Assembly: GCA_963707275.1 (NCBI GenBank)
Contig: CAVPPH010000010.1
Coordinates: 62,001-126,000, forward strand
Length of the DNA stretch: 64,000 nucleotides
Source: JACKBK01 sp963707275
GTDB taxonomy: Bacteria; Chloroflexota; Anaerolineae; JAAEKA01
Direction of reading: 5' to 3'
The notes beneath the pieces are model-generated. The model was given only the letters and a program-made list of their open reading frames with translations, was not told the origin of the DNA and ran no database searches. Positions 1 through 8,453 of the stretch are shown here, piece by piece (the stretch's first letter is position 1; each line of letters begins with the position of its first letter). A program made the position numbers and the translations under genes.

Positions 1-1
1 C

Positions 2-1552
2 GTAGGGACCTCTCTGATAAAACCAGAACGCCAGATACGCAGTCAACAGTAAGGATATCTGTTCGTCGTGCTGCACGGACCAGGCAAGAGCAGAGCGCAA
101 ATTGTAGAGTTCATCATCGATCAAACGGTTTTGTAGCGTTCGTCTGGGGTTGCCATCCGCTGCATTGCCATTCTCCATGATCGTCAGGAAGCAGCCAGCA
201 TGCCGCGCCCGCATGATCTCCATTTCGCCGCTGGCAGCTAATCTGTCGAGGCCGAACTCGCGCACCGTCTCAAGCATGGCGTAGCGCGTTTCACCGTATA
301 GCCCGGTCTCACGCTGCACGAGGTTCCTTTCCAGAAGCACTGCGACGCCGTCCAGGACGGCTGCCGCCTGCTCTTCAGCGTTGCCATCTTCCCAGCACAC
401 CATCTCAGCCGCCTGCAGTGTGAAGCCGCCTGCGAATACCGACAGACGCCGGAACAGCGTCTGCTCGGCTGGCGGGAGCAGGTCGTAGCTCCAGCCGATG
501 GCGCCGCGCAGGGTCTTCTGGCGGGCGGACACATCGCGCAGGCCGTCGGTGGAGAGCAGCCACGGGCCGTGCAGGCGTGCCAACAATTCGTTGGGTGGAA
601 GGACCTTGACCCGCGCCGCGACCAGTTCGATGGCCAGCGGCAGGCCGTCCAGCCGGCGGCACAGTTCGGCCACAGCGGCAGCGTTGCCGTCGTCGACAGC
701 GAAGTCGGGCAGCACCGCTTCGGCGCGTTCGGCAAAGAGTTCTACCGACGGATAGCGCAGCATGTCGGCGGCTTTGACCGCGCTCGCTCCGGTCATCTCG
801 GCCGGCAACGCTAACGGCAGCACGTGGATCTGGCGCTCGCCGCGCACCCGCAGCGGCTGGCGGCTGGTGACCAGGACGTGCAGCCATGGACAGCGGCGCA
901 GCAAGTCGTCCACCAGCGGCGCGGCGGCCACGATCTGCTCGAAGTTATCCAGCACCAGGAGCAGGTGTTTCTCCTCAAGATACGCGCGCAGTTGTAGCTC
1001 CGGTGGGTTGGGACCGCTCATTTGCAAGCCCAGCGCCTGGGCGATGGCCGCCGCCACCTGATGGGGGTCGATGACCGGCGCCAGGCGGACGAAGAAGGCG
1101 CCGTCGTCGAACTGTTCCAGCACGTCCTCGGCCACGGCCAGGGAGAGCCGCGTCTTGCCGACGCCGGGCGGACCAACCAGCGTAACCAGCCGAGCGCCGT
1201 CGTCGACCAGCCGTTTACGCACAGCGGTGATGTCGCGCTCGCGGCCGATGAGTGGTGTGAGCTGGGCGGGGAGGTTGTTAGGATGCTGGGGACGCAGCAG
1301 GCGCGCCTTGACCGTGAAGTCGTCTTCGAGACCGCGCGCCAGGGAAACCAGGCCCGGCAGGTCGGCGTCGTCCACGCCGAGAGCTGTGGCAAGAGACGCA
1401 ACCAGCGGCGCGGACGGCTGCAGGTTGCCGGCCTCGATCTTGCGCAGCGTCACCTCGGCGCAGCCCGCCTGCTGTGCCAACACCTTCTGTGTCAGCCCAA
1501 GCGCCTTGCGCCGTTGCTTGAGCCACTGACCGAAGTTACCTGTCTGTTGCAT
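2..1552 (-). CDS. XRE-HTH plus STAND (NB-ARC-like) ATPase regulator, cut by the window edge
   Basis: About 517 codons are visible on the minus strand and the gene continues past base 1. The ATG at 1552 opens directly into an XRE-type helix-turn-helix (residues about 8-60, with LTQKVLAQQAG and TLRKIEAGNLQPS). A linker leads to a P-loop NTPase: Walker A GPPGVGKT near residues 127-134, Walker B LLLVLDNFEQ near 197-206, a VTSRQPLR sensor motif and GLPLAIEL. This order is that of bacterial STAND regulators related to AfsR and the NB-ARC ATPases, which normally end in TPR repeats; those would lie outside the window. It probably binds DNA and switches on ATP binding. Its upstream region contains a CRP-like palindrome and is shared with the small secreted genes that follow on the plus strand, which makes them candidate targets; that last point is inference. 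Confidence 0.85.
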   Translation of the reverse strand, partial: MQQTGNFGQWLKQRRKALGLTQKVLAQQAGCAEVTLRKIEAGNLQPSAPLVASLATALGVDDADLPGLVSLARGLEDDFTVKARLLRPQHPNNLPAQLTPLIGRERDITAVRKRLVDDGARLVTLVGPPGVGKTRLSLAVAEDVLEQFDDGAFFVRLAPVIDPHQVAAAIAQALGLQMSGPNPPELQLRAYLEEKHLLLVLDNFEQIVAAAPLVDDLLRRCPWLHVLVTSRQPLRVRGERQIHVLPLALPAEMTGASAVKAADMLRYPSVELFAERAEAVLPDFAVDDGNAAAVAELCRRLDGLPLAIELVAARVKVLPPNELLARLHGPWLLSTDGLRDVSARQKTLRGAIGWSYDLLPPAEQTLFRRLSVFAGGFTLQAAEMVCWEDGNAEEQAAAVLDGVAVLLERNLVQRETGLYGETRYAMLETVREFGLDRLAASGEMEIMRARHAGCFLTIMENGNAADGNPRRTLQNRLIDDELYNLRSALAWSVQHDEQISLLLTAYLAFWFYQRGPY

Positions 1553-1590
1553 TTTCTCAAGCTACAGCCTTCTCAGCATCAGTTTGCCAG

Positions 1591-1619
1591 AAAAGTGTGA
1601 CGGGTTTCACACTTTTTTT
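1591..1619. promoter_or_regulatory. CRP-like palindrome TGTGA-N6-TCACA in a divergent intergenic region
   Basis: TGTGA (1596-1600), six bases, TCACA (1607-1611) match the classic CRP core exactly, inside a 9-bp stem (AAAGTGTGA / TCACACTTT) followed by a T run. It lies 39 bp upstream of the STAND regulator start and about 285 bp upstream of the secreted-protein cluster. It could be a binding site for the Crp/Fnr protein encoded at 4330, or a hairpin terminator reading rightwards; no plus-strand gene ends here, which favours an operator. Confidence 0.45.
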
Positions 1620-1894
1620 GTGAACTACTTCATAGCGAGAATTGCACAATCCTGTTATGATACAACCATATCCCAAAAGCCGCTTCAAGTTTCGGGGTTA
1701 ACCCGTTATCCGCCTGGTTGAGTAGGGACTGCGAGTCGCCGCAAGGGTCGCGCATATTGTATCACATTGCTATCGGTTTTGGTATCGCAATTTGGTTCTT
1801 AACTGCGCACAAATCCTGTTTAATAACAGGTGTTCGGACAAAGTGCTGGGGCTCCCAAAGGCCACCCATTTGTGATCATTTTGAGGAGGATACC
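1612..1894 (+). other. Leader region of the secreted-protein cluster
   Basis: This 280-bp stretch has no convincing gene. A possible -10 (TATGAT, 1656-1661) lacks a good -35. An open frame runs in from 1718, but the Shine-Dalgarno GAGGAGG at 1883-1889 puts the start at 1895. The region is AT-richer than the neighbouring genes. Confidence 0.4.
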
Positions 1895-2284
1895 ATGAAC
1901 AAGTTTCTGTCGGTCGTGTTGGCTGCCATGTTGTTGGCCGTCGCGTTCCTGCCGGCGTCGGCCGCCCCGCCGGAGCCTGTCGATTATCGGATCACGCGAG
2001 CCGGTTCGTGTTGGCTGCCTGACGGATCAACCAGGCCGCTCTTGGTCGAGAGCGTGAAGCAGAACTTCCACTGGGCAACGCCGATCCGGTTGGTCGCCTT
2101 TTGCGCAGGCTACGCGCCAAAAGGCGCCGAGTTGCCAAAGGAGACCTTGGTGCTAGACTACGGTTCCACCGGACGCCTGTGTAGGATCACTCTCGGTCGG
2201 GGCACTTACGTTACAGAGGACTACACTGCAACCGTCTCGCCCAACGGTAGCACCGCCATCACGTGCATAGTCGATATCGACTGA
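1895..2284 (+). CDS. Small secreted protein of unknown function
   Basis: A 129-residue protein starts at ATG 1895, five bases after a strong GAGGAGG ribosome site; longer in-frame starts upstream have no such site. Residues 1-23 form a textbook signal peptide (MNK, hydrophobic core, PASA cleavage site). The mature part is about 105 residues with four cysteines, which could form two disulfides outside the cell, and no recognisable domain. It is the first gene of a plus-strand cluster with three Big_9-domain proteins. A 10-bp hairpin downstream separates it from them and could reduce their transcription relative to this gene. I do not recognise the family. Confidence 0.7.
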   Translation: MNKFLSVVLAAMLLAVAFLPASAAPPEPVDYRITRAGSCWLPDGSTRPLLVESVKQNFHWATPIRLVAFCAGYAPKGAELPKETLVLDYGSTGRLCRITLGRGTYVTEDYTATVSPNGSTAITCIVDID

Positions 2285-2451
2285 GGAGCGTAGACGACTC
2301 TCTGCGAAAACCGGCGAGCATTCGCTACTTCTGCCGAGACGACGCGTTTCGAATCACCGCTGCTGACTTGCTGCTTCTCTCGTCCTTGCCGTTTTCCCTA
2401 GCAGGGGGCAGGGGGACCGGCGAGGCGCTGAGAGCAGGAAAAACGAGACGA

Positions 2452-2476
2452 GGAGCCGCCCAAAGCGGGCGGCTCC
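2452..2476 (+). terminator. GC-rich hairpin between secreted genes
   Basis: GGAGCCGCCC (2452-2461) pairs perfectly with GGGCGGCTCC (2467-2476) around a 5-base loop. There is no T run after it, so it is more likely an attenuator or an mRNA-stabilising stem than a full intrinsic terminator. The ribosome site GGAGGAAC of the next gene follows about 15 bases later. Confidence 0.5.
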
Positions 2477-2505
2477 TCCCACAAACTACCTGGAGGAACC
2501 GTATC

Positions 2506-2886
2506 ATGTCTAACTTGCTTCTGATCTTGATGATGATGGTCACGCTGGTTGCACCCCTTGCCGGGCCGCGCAATCGGCCGCCGATTGCCAACGACGACAT
2601 AGTCGTCCTGTTGTATCACCCTGTTCCAGTCGTCGACATTTTTGTCCTGGAAAACGATGTCGATCCGGACATGGATCCCCTCTACGTCACAGCGCTGTCG
2701 GTCATCGACGGCGGCAAGGCCGAGATTGTCAAAGGCAAGGTCGTCCAGGTGTACATCGACTGGCCGCAAGACGGCTTTGGAGATCCGCAAGGCCTGATGG
2801 CTTACGGGTCATACATCGTCACCGACGGCGCTGCGCAAAGCAAGGCCAACTGGAGCGTCTGGTACTGGCCGGAGATTCAGCCTTAG
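2506..2886 (+). CDS. Secreted single-domain bacterial Ig-like (Big_9) protein, copy 1
   Basis: Start at ATG 2506 is set by GGAGGAAC eight bases upstream; 126 residues. After a hydrophobic N-terminus (LLLILMMMVTLVAPLAG) comes one Big_9/cadherin-like domain: RPPIANDD opening, the calcium-loop-like LENDVDPDMDPL, and a final YGSYIVTDG strand, ending in WSVWYWPEIQP. Such domains normally occur as many repeats inside giant adhesins or cell-wall proteins; here one domain is the whole protein. The acidic NDxDPDxDPL stretch is the usual Ca2+-binding segment. It is first of three paralogues spaced 33 and 32 bp apart, evidently one operon. Function is unknown; a surface or matrix component is a guess. 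Confidence 0.75.
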   Translation: MSNLLLILMMMVTLVAPLAGPRNRPPIANDDIVVLLYHPVPVVDIFVLENDVDPDMDPLYVTALSVIDGGKAEIVKGKVVQVYIDWPQDGFGDPQGLMAYGSYIVTDGAAQSKANWSVWYWPEIQP

Positions 2887-2919
2887 CGGCTGAGAGTCTG
2901 GCTCACGGAGGAACGTGCG

Positions 2920-3297
2920 ATGATCACCTTTCTGCTCGCGATACCATTGGTGCTGATGTCTATGCTGTCAAGCGGCGTGCCGCACAATCACCCACCCGTG
3001 GCGGTCGCAGACCAGTACTTCCTGCTGTTCTACCCGTTGCCGGTTGTCGACATACCGGTGCTGGAGAACGACACTGATCCCGACGGGGACGTTCTGCACG
3101 TGACTGCGTTGCTCGCGACCGAGGGCGGAACGGCCCAGATACTTGATGACGGGAGCGTGCGGGTAGTCCTTGACTGGTCTCGCGAGGTTTACGAACCGGA
3201 AGGTCTGGTTGCGTACGGCACCTACGTCGTCAGCGACGGCGCGGCAGGCAGCACGGCTGTCTGGTCGGTCTGGTATTGGCCGGTCATGCTGCCATAA
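2920..3297 (+). CDS. Secreted single-domain bacterial Ig-like (Big_9) protein, copy 2
   Basis: 125 residues from ATG 2920 after GGAGGAAC. The layout matches copy 1: hydrophobic signal segment, HNHPPVAVADQY, the canonical LENDTDPDGDVLHVTAL loop, a YGTYVVSDGAAG strand, and the WSVWYWPVMLP tail. This copy has the best match to the Ca2+-loop consensus (NDTDPDGD). It differs enough from its neighbours to be an old duplication rather than a recent one. Separated by 33 bp from copy 1 and 32 bp from copy 3, with its own ribosome site. Confidence 0.75.
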   Translation: MITFLLAIPLVLMSMLSSGVPHNHPPVAVADQYFLLFYPLPVVDIPVLENDTDPDGDVLHVTALLATEGGTAQILDDGSVRVVLDWSREVYEPEGLVAYGTYVVSDGAAGSTAVWSVWYWPVMLP

Positions 3298-3329
3298 ACC
3301 ATTGAAGTCGCCTGAAGGAGGAAGTAGCG

Positions 3330-3716
3330 ATGTCTACTATTCTGTCCGTACTCTTGCTGGCGTGGACCTGCATCTTGTCCGTGCCTGGGCCGCGCAACCT
3401 GCCGCCGGTGGCGGTGAACGACGAGGTCATGGTCACCGGCTACACCGACTATCTTGAGATACCGGTATTCGCCAACGACTACGACCCCGAAGGCCGGCCG
3501 ATTGACGTGGTTGCCCTGGGAATGGTGGATCGCGGCAAGGCCGAGCTGTTGGAGGGCGATGCGGTCGGCGTCTACCCCGACTATCCGACGGAGGTCGACT
3601 CGACGGGATCCAAGCCAGTGCTCATCGCCCACGGCGCGTACATCATCAGCGACGGTCAACTGACGAGCACCGGGCACTGGATCGTCTGGTATCAACCGGC
3701 ATCGTCTGCTCCGTGA
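3330..3716 (+). CDS. Secreted single-domain bacterial Ig-like (Big_9) protein, copy 3
   Basis: 128 residues from ATG 3330, preceded by GAAGGAGGAAG. Signal-like segment TILSVLLLAWTCILSVPG, then PRNLPPVAVNDE, the loop FANDYDPEGRPIDV (the DPDGD motif is degraded to DPEGR), AHGAYIISDG, and HWIVWYQPASSAP at the end. It is the most divergent of the three copies and may have lost a calcium ligand. A strong intrinsic terminator 28 bp after the stop closes the operon. Confidence 0.72.
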   Translation: MSTILSVLLLAWTCILSVPGPRNLPPVAVNDEVMVTGYTDYLEIPVFANDYDPEGRPIDVVALGMVDRGKAELLEGDAVGVYPDYPTEVDSTGSKPVLIAHGAYIISDGQLTSTGHWIVWYQPASSAP

Positions 3717-3744
3717 CCTGAAAGCACAATAACCTTCTTGACCG

Positions 3745-3791
3745 GCGCAGAGACACGAAGAGAAAGCACCTCTTTGCGTCTCTGCGCTTTT
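3745..3791 (+). terminator. Intrinsic terminator of the Big_9 operon
   Basis: An 18-bp stem (3745-3762 with 3770-3787, 16 of 18 pairs) encloses a 7-base loop and is followed by TTTTCGTT. Position just after the third Big_9 gene fits termination of that operon. Confidence 0.75.
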
Positions 3792-3887
3792 CGTTGACCT
3801 TCTTTTGCGCCATTTGCGTGACTGATGTAGAATCCCCGCAGTCTTGATCATCCCCGTCGCTCCGGCCATTCTGGCCGGGAGGCTGCT

Positions 3888-4295
3888 TTGCCCGACCATC
3901 TCTCGTTGACGCTTCTGCCCAGCACGCTGGCCATCTGCCGGCTGAATCGCGCAGCCAGTTTGCCAGCCTGGGCCACCACCAGCCGTTTCTACGCCGTCAC
4001 GCGCACCGATGAGGAACTGTCGGTCGTCTGCGAACAACACCTCGTTCCCGCTGACATCACCTGCCAGCGCGACTGGCGCTGCCTCCAGGTGGCTGGGCCG
4101 CTGGACTTCGCACTGACCGGCATCCTGGCGCGGCTGACTGCGCCGCTGGCCAATGCAGGCATCTCGATCTTCGCTATTTCCACCTACGACACCGACTACC
4201 TTCTTGTGCAGGCTGGCCAGCTCGATGCTGCTATCACAGCGCTGCGCGCGGCCGGCCACGCAGTGTGCTGTGACGCCGCTGGTGTGTTACAATAG
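3888..4295 (+). CDS. ACT-domain protein
   Basis: 135 residues beginning at a TTG codon at 3888, five bases after GGGAGG; no ATG fits. The N-terminal half includes the conserved SRFYAVTRTDEELSVVCEQ segment and the C-terminal half ends ILARLTAPLANAGISIFAISTYDTDYLLVQ, the signature of the ACT_7/DUF2241 family, in which two ACT-like folds form an amino-acid-sensing module. Members are usually free-standing and their ligand is mostly unknown. The Crp/Fnr gene starts 34 bp downstream in the same direction, so the two are probably cotranscribed. Confidence 0.75.
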   Translation: MPDHLSLTLLPSTLAICRLNRAASLPAWATTSRFYAVTRTDEELSVVCEQHLVPADITCQRDWRCLQVAGPLDFALTGILARLTAPLANAGISIFAISTYDTDYLLVQAGQLDAAITALRAAGHAVCCDAAGVLQ

Positions 4296-4329
4296 GCGCA
4301 GACTATTTTTGAAGAGGTAGACACAGCGT

Positions 4330-5016
4330 ATGTCCACATCAGAGCAGACCGCCGGCAAGATCAGTTTCCTGAGCGGGTTGGAACTGTTTCAGGATCTGTC
4401 CGTCAAGGAAATCGAAGAGCTTGAACATCTGATTACTATTACCACCGTCCGCCGCGGCAAGGTCTTCTATCGTCCCGAAGAGACGGGTGAGGTGCTGTTC
4501 GTCTTGCAGGAAGGGCGAGTCCAGTTGTATCGCATCTCGCAGGAGGGCAAGAAGCTGGTGATCGCGTCGCTGGGGCCAGGTTCATTGTTTGGCGAGATGC
4601 CGCTGCTGGGCCAGCAACTACACAAGACGTTTGCCGAAGCGGCCGAGGATTGTGTCATTGGCATCATGAGCCGCAAGGATCTGGAGCGGCTTTTCCTCAG
4701 CAAGCCGCAGCTTGCCATCCGCGTGCTGGACATGACTGGCCGCCGGCTGCGCGAGGTCGAGGACCGGCTGCGCGCGATGGCGTTCAAGGGCATACCGGCC
4801 CGGCTGTCCGCGCTGCTGCTGCTGCTGGCTGAGCAAAATGGGGGCCTTGAGGTAATCGGATACACGCATCAGGACCTGGCTGAGACGGCCGGCACCTACC
4901 GCGAGACCGCGACTCAGGTGCTCAACGAGCTGAAGACCCAGGGCTTGATCGACATCGGCCGCAAACGTATCGCCATCCTGGACGCTGAAGGGCTGCGGGC
5001 CATCGCCGACGAATAG
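4330..5016 (+). CDS. Crp/Fnr-family transcriptional regulator
   Basis: 228 residues from ATG 4330. Residues about 15-125 form a cyclic-nucleotide-binding-like beta barrel (GEVLFVLQEGRVQLYR, GSLFGEMPLLGQ), followed by a long dimerisation helix and a C-terminal winged helix (residues 177-215, HQDLAETAGTYRETATQVLNEL). The recognition helix keeps the Arg-Glu pair (RET) used by E. coli CRP to read TGTGA, but the third contact residue is Gln rather than Arg. There is no N-terminal cysteine cluster, so it is not an Fe-S FNR, and the usual cAMP-contacting Arg in the phosphate-binding cassette is not evident, so the ligand is open. A TGTGA-N6-TCACA site at 1596 is a possible target. Two ferredoxin genes follow downstream. 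Confidence 0.88.
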   Translation: MSTSEQTAGKISFLSGLELFQDLSVKEIEELEHLITITTVRRGKVFYRPEETGEVLFVLQEGRVQLYRISQEGKKLVIASLGPGSLFGEMPLLGQQLHKTFAEAAEDCVIGIMSRKDLERLFLSKPQLAIRVLDMTGRRLREVEDRLRAMAFKGIPARLSALLLLLAEQNGGLEVIGYTHQDLAETAGTYRETATQVLNELKTQGLIDIGRKRIAILDAEGLRAIADE

Positions 5017-5077
5017 TTCGCGCAAGTTGTCCCGAAATGAAACTGCGCTTGTGATTGCCTGCGCGAGCGTTTTTGTT

Positions 5078-5106
5078 TTGACATTTGCTCACAGTCATTG
5101 TACAAT
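5078..5106 (+). promoter_or_regulatory. Sigma-70-type promoter for the ferredoxin genes
   Basis: TTGACA (5078-5083), exactly 17 bases, TACAAT (5101-5106). Transcription would start near 5113, leaving a leader of about 165 bases before the first ferredoxin ATG. I could not assign the leader to any riboswitch class. Confidence 0.75.
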
Positions 5107-5278
5107 TTTCGCAACTGCTCAGGTTCGGGCTTCGTTAGCTCCAGCCCTTGCGCCAGGACCGGCAGGTTCCACCAATGTTCACTTTTCACGCCGCGCCGGC
5201 TTGCGGCAACCCCGCTGCTCGTATGGACGCTATCTGGTCGTCGCCACTGCGTGACCTCGTACAGGAGGCTACTACTTC

Positions 5279-5551
5279 ATGACCCATGTGATCACCGATC
5301 TGTGCATCCGCGACGGCGCGTGCGTTGAGGTGTGTCCGGTTGAGTGCATCATCCCCGGCCAGCCCGAAATGGAATGGCCGTGGTACTACATCGATCCCGA
5401 CACCTGCATCGACTGCGGCGCGTGCATCCCGGAATGCCCTGTGGAGGCGATCTTCCCCGAGGCCGATGTTCCCAAGGAATACGAGCCTTCCACCGCGTTC
5501 AACGCCGATTTCTTCAAGAGCGGCCCCGGCTACGAAGCCCTCAACATGTAG
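5279..5551 (+). CDS. 7Fe/8Fe-type ferredoxin, copy 1
   Basis: 90 residues, ATG 5279 preceded by ACAGGAGG. Two cluster motifs are visible: CIRDGACVEVCPVEC near residues 9-23 and CIDCGACIPECP near residues 42-53. This spacing matches the FdxA/Azotobacter FdI type, where the first motif feeds a 3Fe-4S (or 4Fe-4S) cluster and the second a 4Fe-4S cluster. It should be a soluble low-potential electron carrier. It follows a strong promoter and is the first of a tandem pair with 114 bp between them. The downstream paralogue is nearly identical up to residue 65 and then diverges. Confidence 0.92.
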   Translation: MTHVITDLCIRDGACVEVCPVECIIPGQPEMEWPWYYIDPDTCIDCGACIPECPVEAIFPEADVPKEYEPSTAFNADFFKSGPGYEALNM

Positions 5552-5665
5552 CAGTCCGGCGCTTCGTCCAGGCATTTCCCGGATTCGATCCGGCGTCGAT
5601 AGATTTCAGCCGAGGCACCGCGCTCTGCCGGCCCTCGCAATTTCACCTCATTTCAGGAGACTCCC

Positions 5666-6019
5666 ATGACTCACATTATTACCGAACTCTGTTTGCGCGA
5701 TGGCGCCTGTGTCGAAGTGTGCCCGGTCGAGTGCATTATCCCCGGCCAGCCTCAGAGCGAGTGGCCGTGGTACTACATTGACCCGGACACCTGCATCGAC
5801 TGTGGCGCTTGCGTGCCCGAGTGCCCGTTCGAAGCGATCTTCCCCGAGGAGGACGTGCCTGATGACTATGTGCTCAAGGCAGGCCAGGAATACGTGCCCT
5901 TCGACACCAAGGTGAAGACGGTCGCTGCTGGCGGCGAGGAGCGCGACCTGACCACCGGCAACCAGCCGAACTACGATTTCTTCACCGACGGGCCGGGCTA
6001 CGACGCGCTGGACATGTAG
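5666..6019 (+). CDS. 7Fe/8Fe-type ferredoxin, copy 2 (longer C-terminus)
   Basis: 117 residues, ATG 5666 after TTCAGGAGAC. Its first 65 residues closely match copy 1 with all cluster cysteines kept (CLRDGACVEVCPVEC, CIDCGACVPECP). Its C-terminal tail is about 27 residues longer (EYVPFDTKVKTVAAGG...), and both copies end in the same GPGY-A-L-NM/DM pattern. Tandem duplication followed by divergence of the tail suggests different redox partners. It may be read from the promoter at 5078 or separately; no promoter was recognised in the 114-bp gap. Confidence 0.92.
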   Translation: MTHIITELCLRDGACVEVCPVECIIPGQPQSEWPWYYIDPDTCIDCGACVPECPFEAIFPEEDVPDDYVLKAGQEYVPFDTKVKTVAAGGEERDLTTGNQPNYDFFTDGPGYDALDM

Positions 6020-6083
6020 TTCGAGTAGATCCGCGGCGTTCTGCGGAACTGCCAGCGCGGATTGGAATCGAGACCCAACGAGG

Positions 6084-6110
6084 GCCTCTGCTTTGTGGCA
6101 GAGGCTCTCT
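6084..6110 (+). terminator. Possible terminator after the ferredoxin pair
   Basis: GCCTCTGC (6084-6091) pairs with GCAGAGGC (6098-6105) around TTTGTG, followed by TCTCT. The T tract is poor, so efficiency is uncertain. Confidence 0.5.
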
Positions 6111-6124
6111 GCGTTCATATAGAC

Positions 6125-6159
6125 AGGTGACAGTCACTTTCCGAAAGTGACTGTCACCT
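6125..6159. repeat. Dispersed 35-bp palindrome, copy 1
   Basis: A perfect palindrome with 17-bp arms (AGGTGACAGTCACTTTC / GAAAGTGACTGTCACCT) around a single base at 6142. It lies 38 bp before the fumarase ATG. Near-identical copies are at 7599-7633 and 49708-49736, with a degraded one near 63232. Confidence 0.85.
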
Positions 6160-6197
6160 CATCCCGACGGCGAGTAATAACTAAGGAACAAGACAAA

Positions 6198-7589
<1,392 letters not shown>

Positions 7590-7598
7590 TTTGCTTTC

Positions 7599-7633
7599 AA
7601 GTGACTGTTACTTTCCGAAAGTGACAGTCACTT
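7599..7633. repeat. Dispersed 35-bp palindrome, copy 2
   Basis: Arms 7599-7615 and 7617-7633 pair with one mismatch around C7616; the core ACTTTCCGAAAGT is shared with copy 1. It ends 8 bp before the ATG of the phosphoribosyltransferase gene, so it must be part of that gene's mRNA leader or an operator. Confidence 0.85.
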
Positions 7634-7641
7634 CCACGCCA

Positions 7642-8235
7642 ATGACTTCACCTTCCTACGACTACACCCAGCGCGCCGGCGTCCTGCCCATCTCCTGGAA
7701 CGACTTCCACGGTCTGTGCAAAGCGCTGGCGCTGGGCGTTCAGTCCTGGCGTCCCGAGCTGATCCTGGCAATCGGGCGCGGCGGCTATTACCCCGGTACG
7801 TTGCTGGCCCACATGCTGCGCATCGATCTCTGGCCGGTTTACCTGACGCGGCGGGAGCGGGACGCGGTCGTGCGCGAGCATCCGCTGTGGATTATCGAGC
7901 CGCCGGCCGCGGTGGCGGGCCGGCGCGTGCTGATCGTGGACGAGATCAGCAGCAGCGGCGAGACGGTGCGACTGGTACATGAGCGGGCGCTGGAACTGGG
8001 CGCGGCCGAGGCGCGCGTTGCCGTTCTCTACGCCCATGGTTGGGGCGTCGAAACCCCTGATTACATTGGCCTGGTGTCCGATGCGCTGATTCTCAACCCG
8101 TGGGATCGGGAAGTGCTTGGCGAAGCAGGCTGGCACGTGCACCCTGAATACCGGGAGGCCTTGGAAGAGCAGGGTATCAAACCGGTGGCATCGCTGTTAA
8201 TCGAAGCCTCGTCGTTCAGCCTAGCCAAAGGGTAG
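7642..8235 (+). CDS. Phosphoribosyltransferase-family protein
   Basis: 197 residues from ATG 7642; the longer frame from 7591 would translate through the palindrome. The type I PRTase fold is indicated by RPELILAIGRGGYYPGTLLA (pyrophosphate loop) and the PRPP motif VLIVDEISSSGET at about residues 96-108. Flanking sequence resembles the xanthine/hypoxanthine or gpt-like group, which uses PRPP to salvage purines, but the substrate cannot be fixed from this. A 44-bp spacer containing the palindrome separates it from fumC. Confidence 0.85.
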   Translation: MTSPSYDYTQRAGVLPISWNDFHGLCKALALGVQSWRPELILAIGRGGYYPGTLLAHMLRIDLWPVYLTRRERDAVVREHPLWIIEPPAAVAGRRVLIVDEISSSGETVRLVHERALELGAAEARVAVLYAHGWGVETPDYIGLVSDALILNPWDREVLGEAGWHVHPEYREALEEQGIKPVASLLIEASSFSLAKG

Positions 8236-8289
8236 CACGAGACAATCTTGTAATTCCAGCGGAGTTGGGTTTTGAGGCCGTCCGGTCCG

Positions 8290-8413
8290 TCATTCCGAGC
8301 GGCTTTACTCGAAACACTGTAAGTTGCGAGACGTCAGCGAGGAATCTCTCCGGAGAGATTCCTCGCTGACGTCTCTGTGTTGCAAGGCTGGCTGCCAGAC
8401 CCGCTCGGAATGA
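8290..8413. repeat. Long nested palindromic element (124 bp)
   Basis: An outer 13-bp perfect inverted pair (TCATTCCGAGCGG 8290-8302; CCGCTCGGAATGA 8401-8413) encloses an inner perfect 48-bp palindrome at 8328-8375 whose arms read GAGACGTCAGCGAGGAATCT and continue 4 bp more. It fills the gap between two convergent genes. The TCATTCCGAGC...GCGAGGAATCTC wording is typical of dispersed intergenic repeats of many environmental bacteria; a bidirectional terminator role is possible. Confidence 0.8.
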
Positions 8414-8453
8414 CCTGTGAGGCCGGCTTACCAAACTATTATCTCAACCAGCA

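Noticed and set aside
3222..4259. A 345-codon minus-strand frame
   Set aside because: It covers the third Big_9 gene, its terminator and the ACT gene, has no ribosome site and reads as Arg/Gln-rich shadow sequence.
5107..5278. Ferredoxin mRNA leader as a SAM or cobalamin riboswitch
   Set aside because: Fragments such as GCGGCAACC and GCCACTG recall conserved boxes, but the remaining helices and box order could not be found, and ferredoxin is not a usual target.
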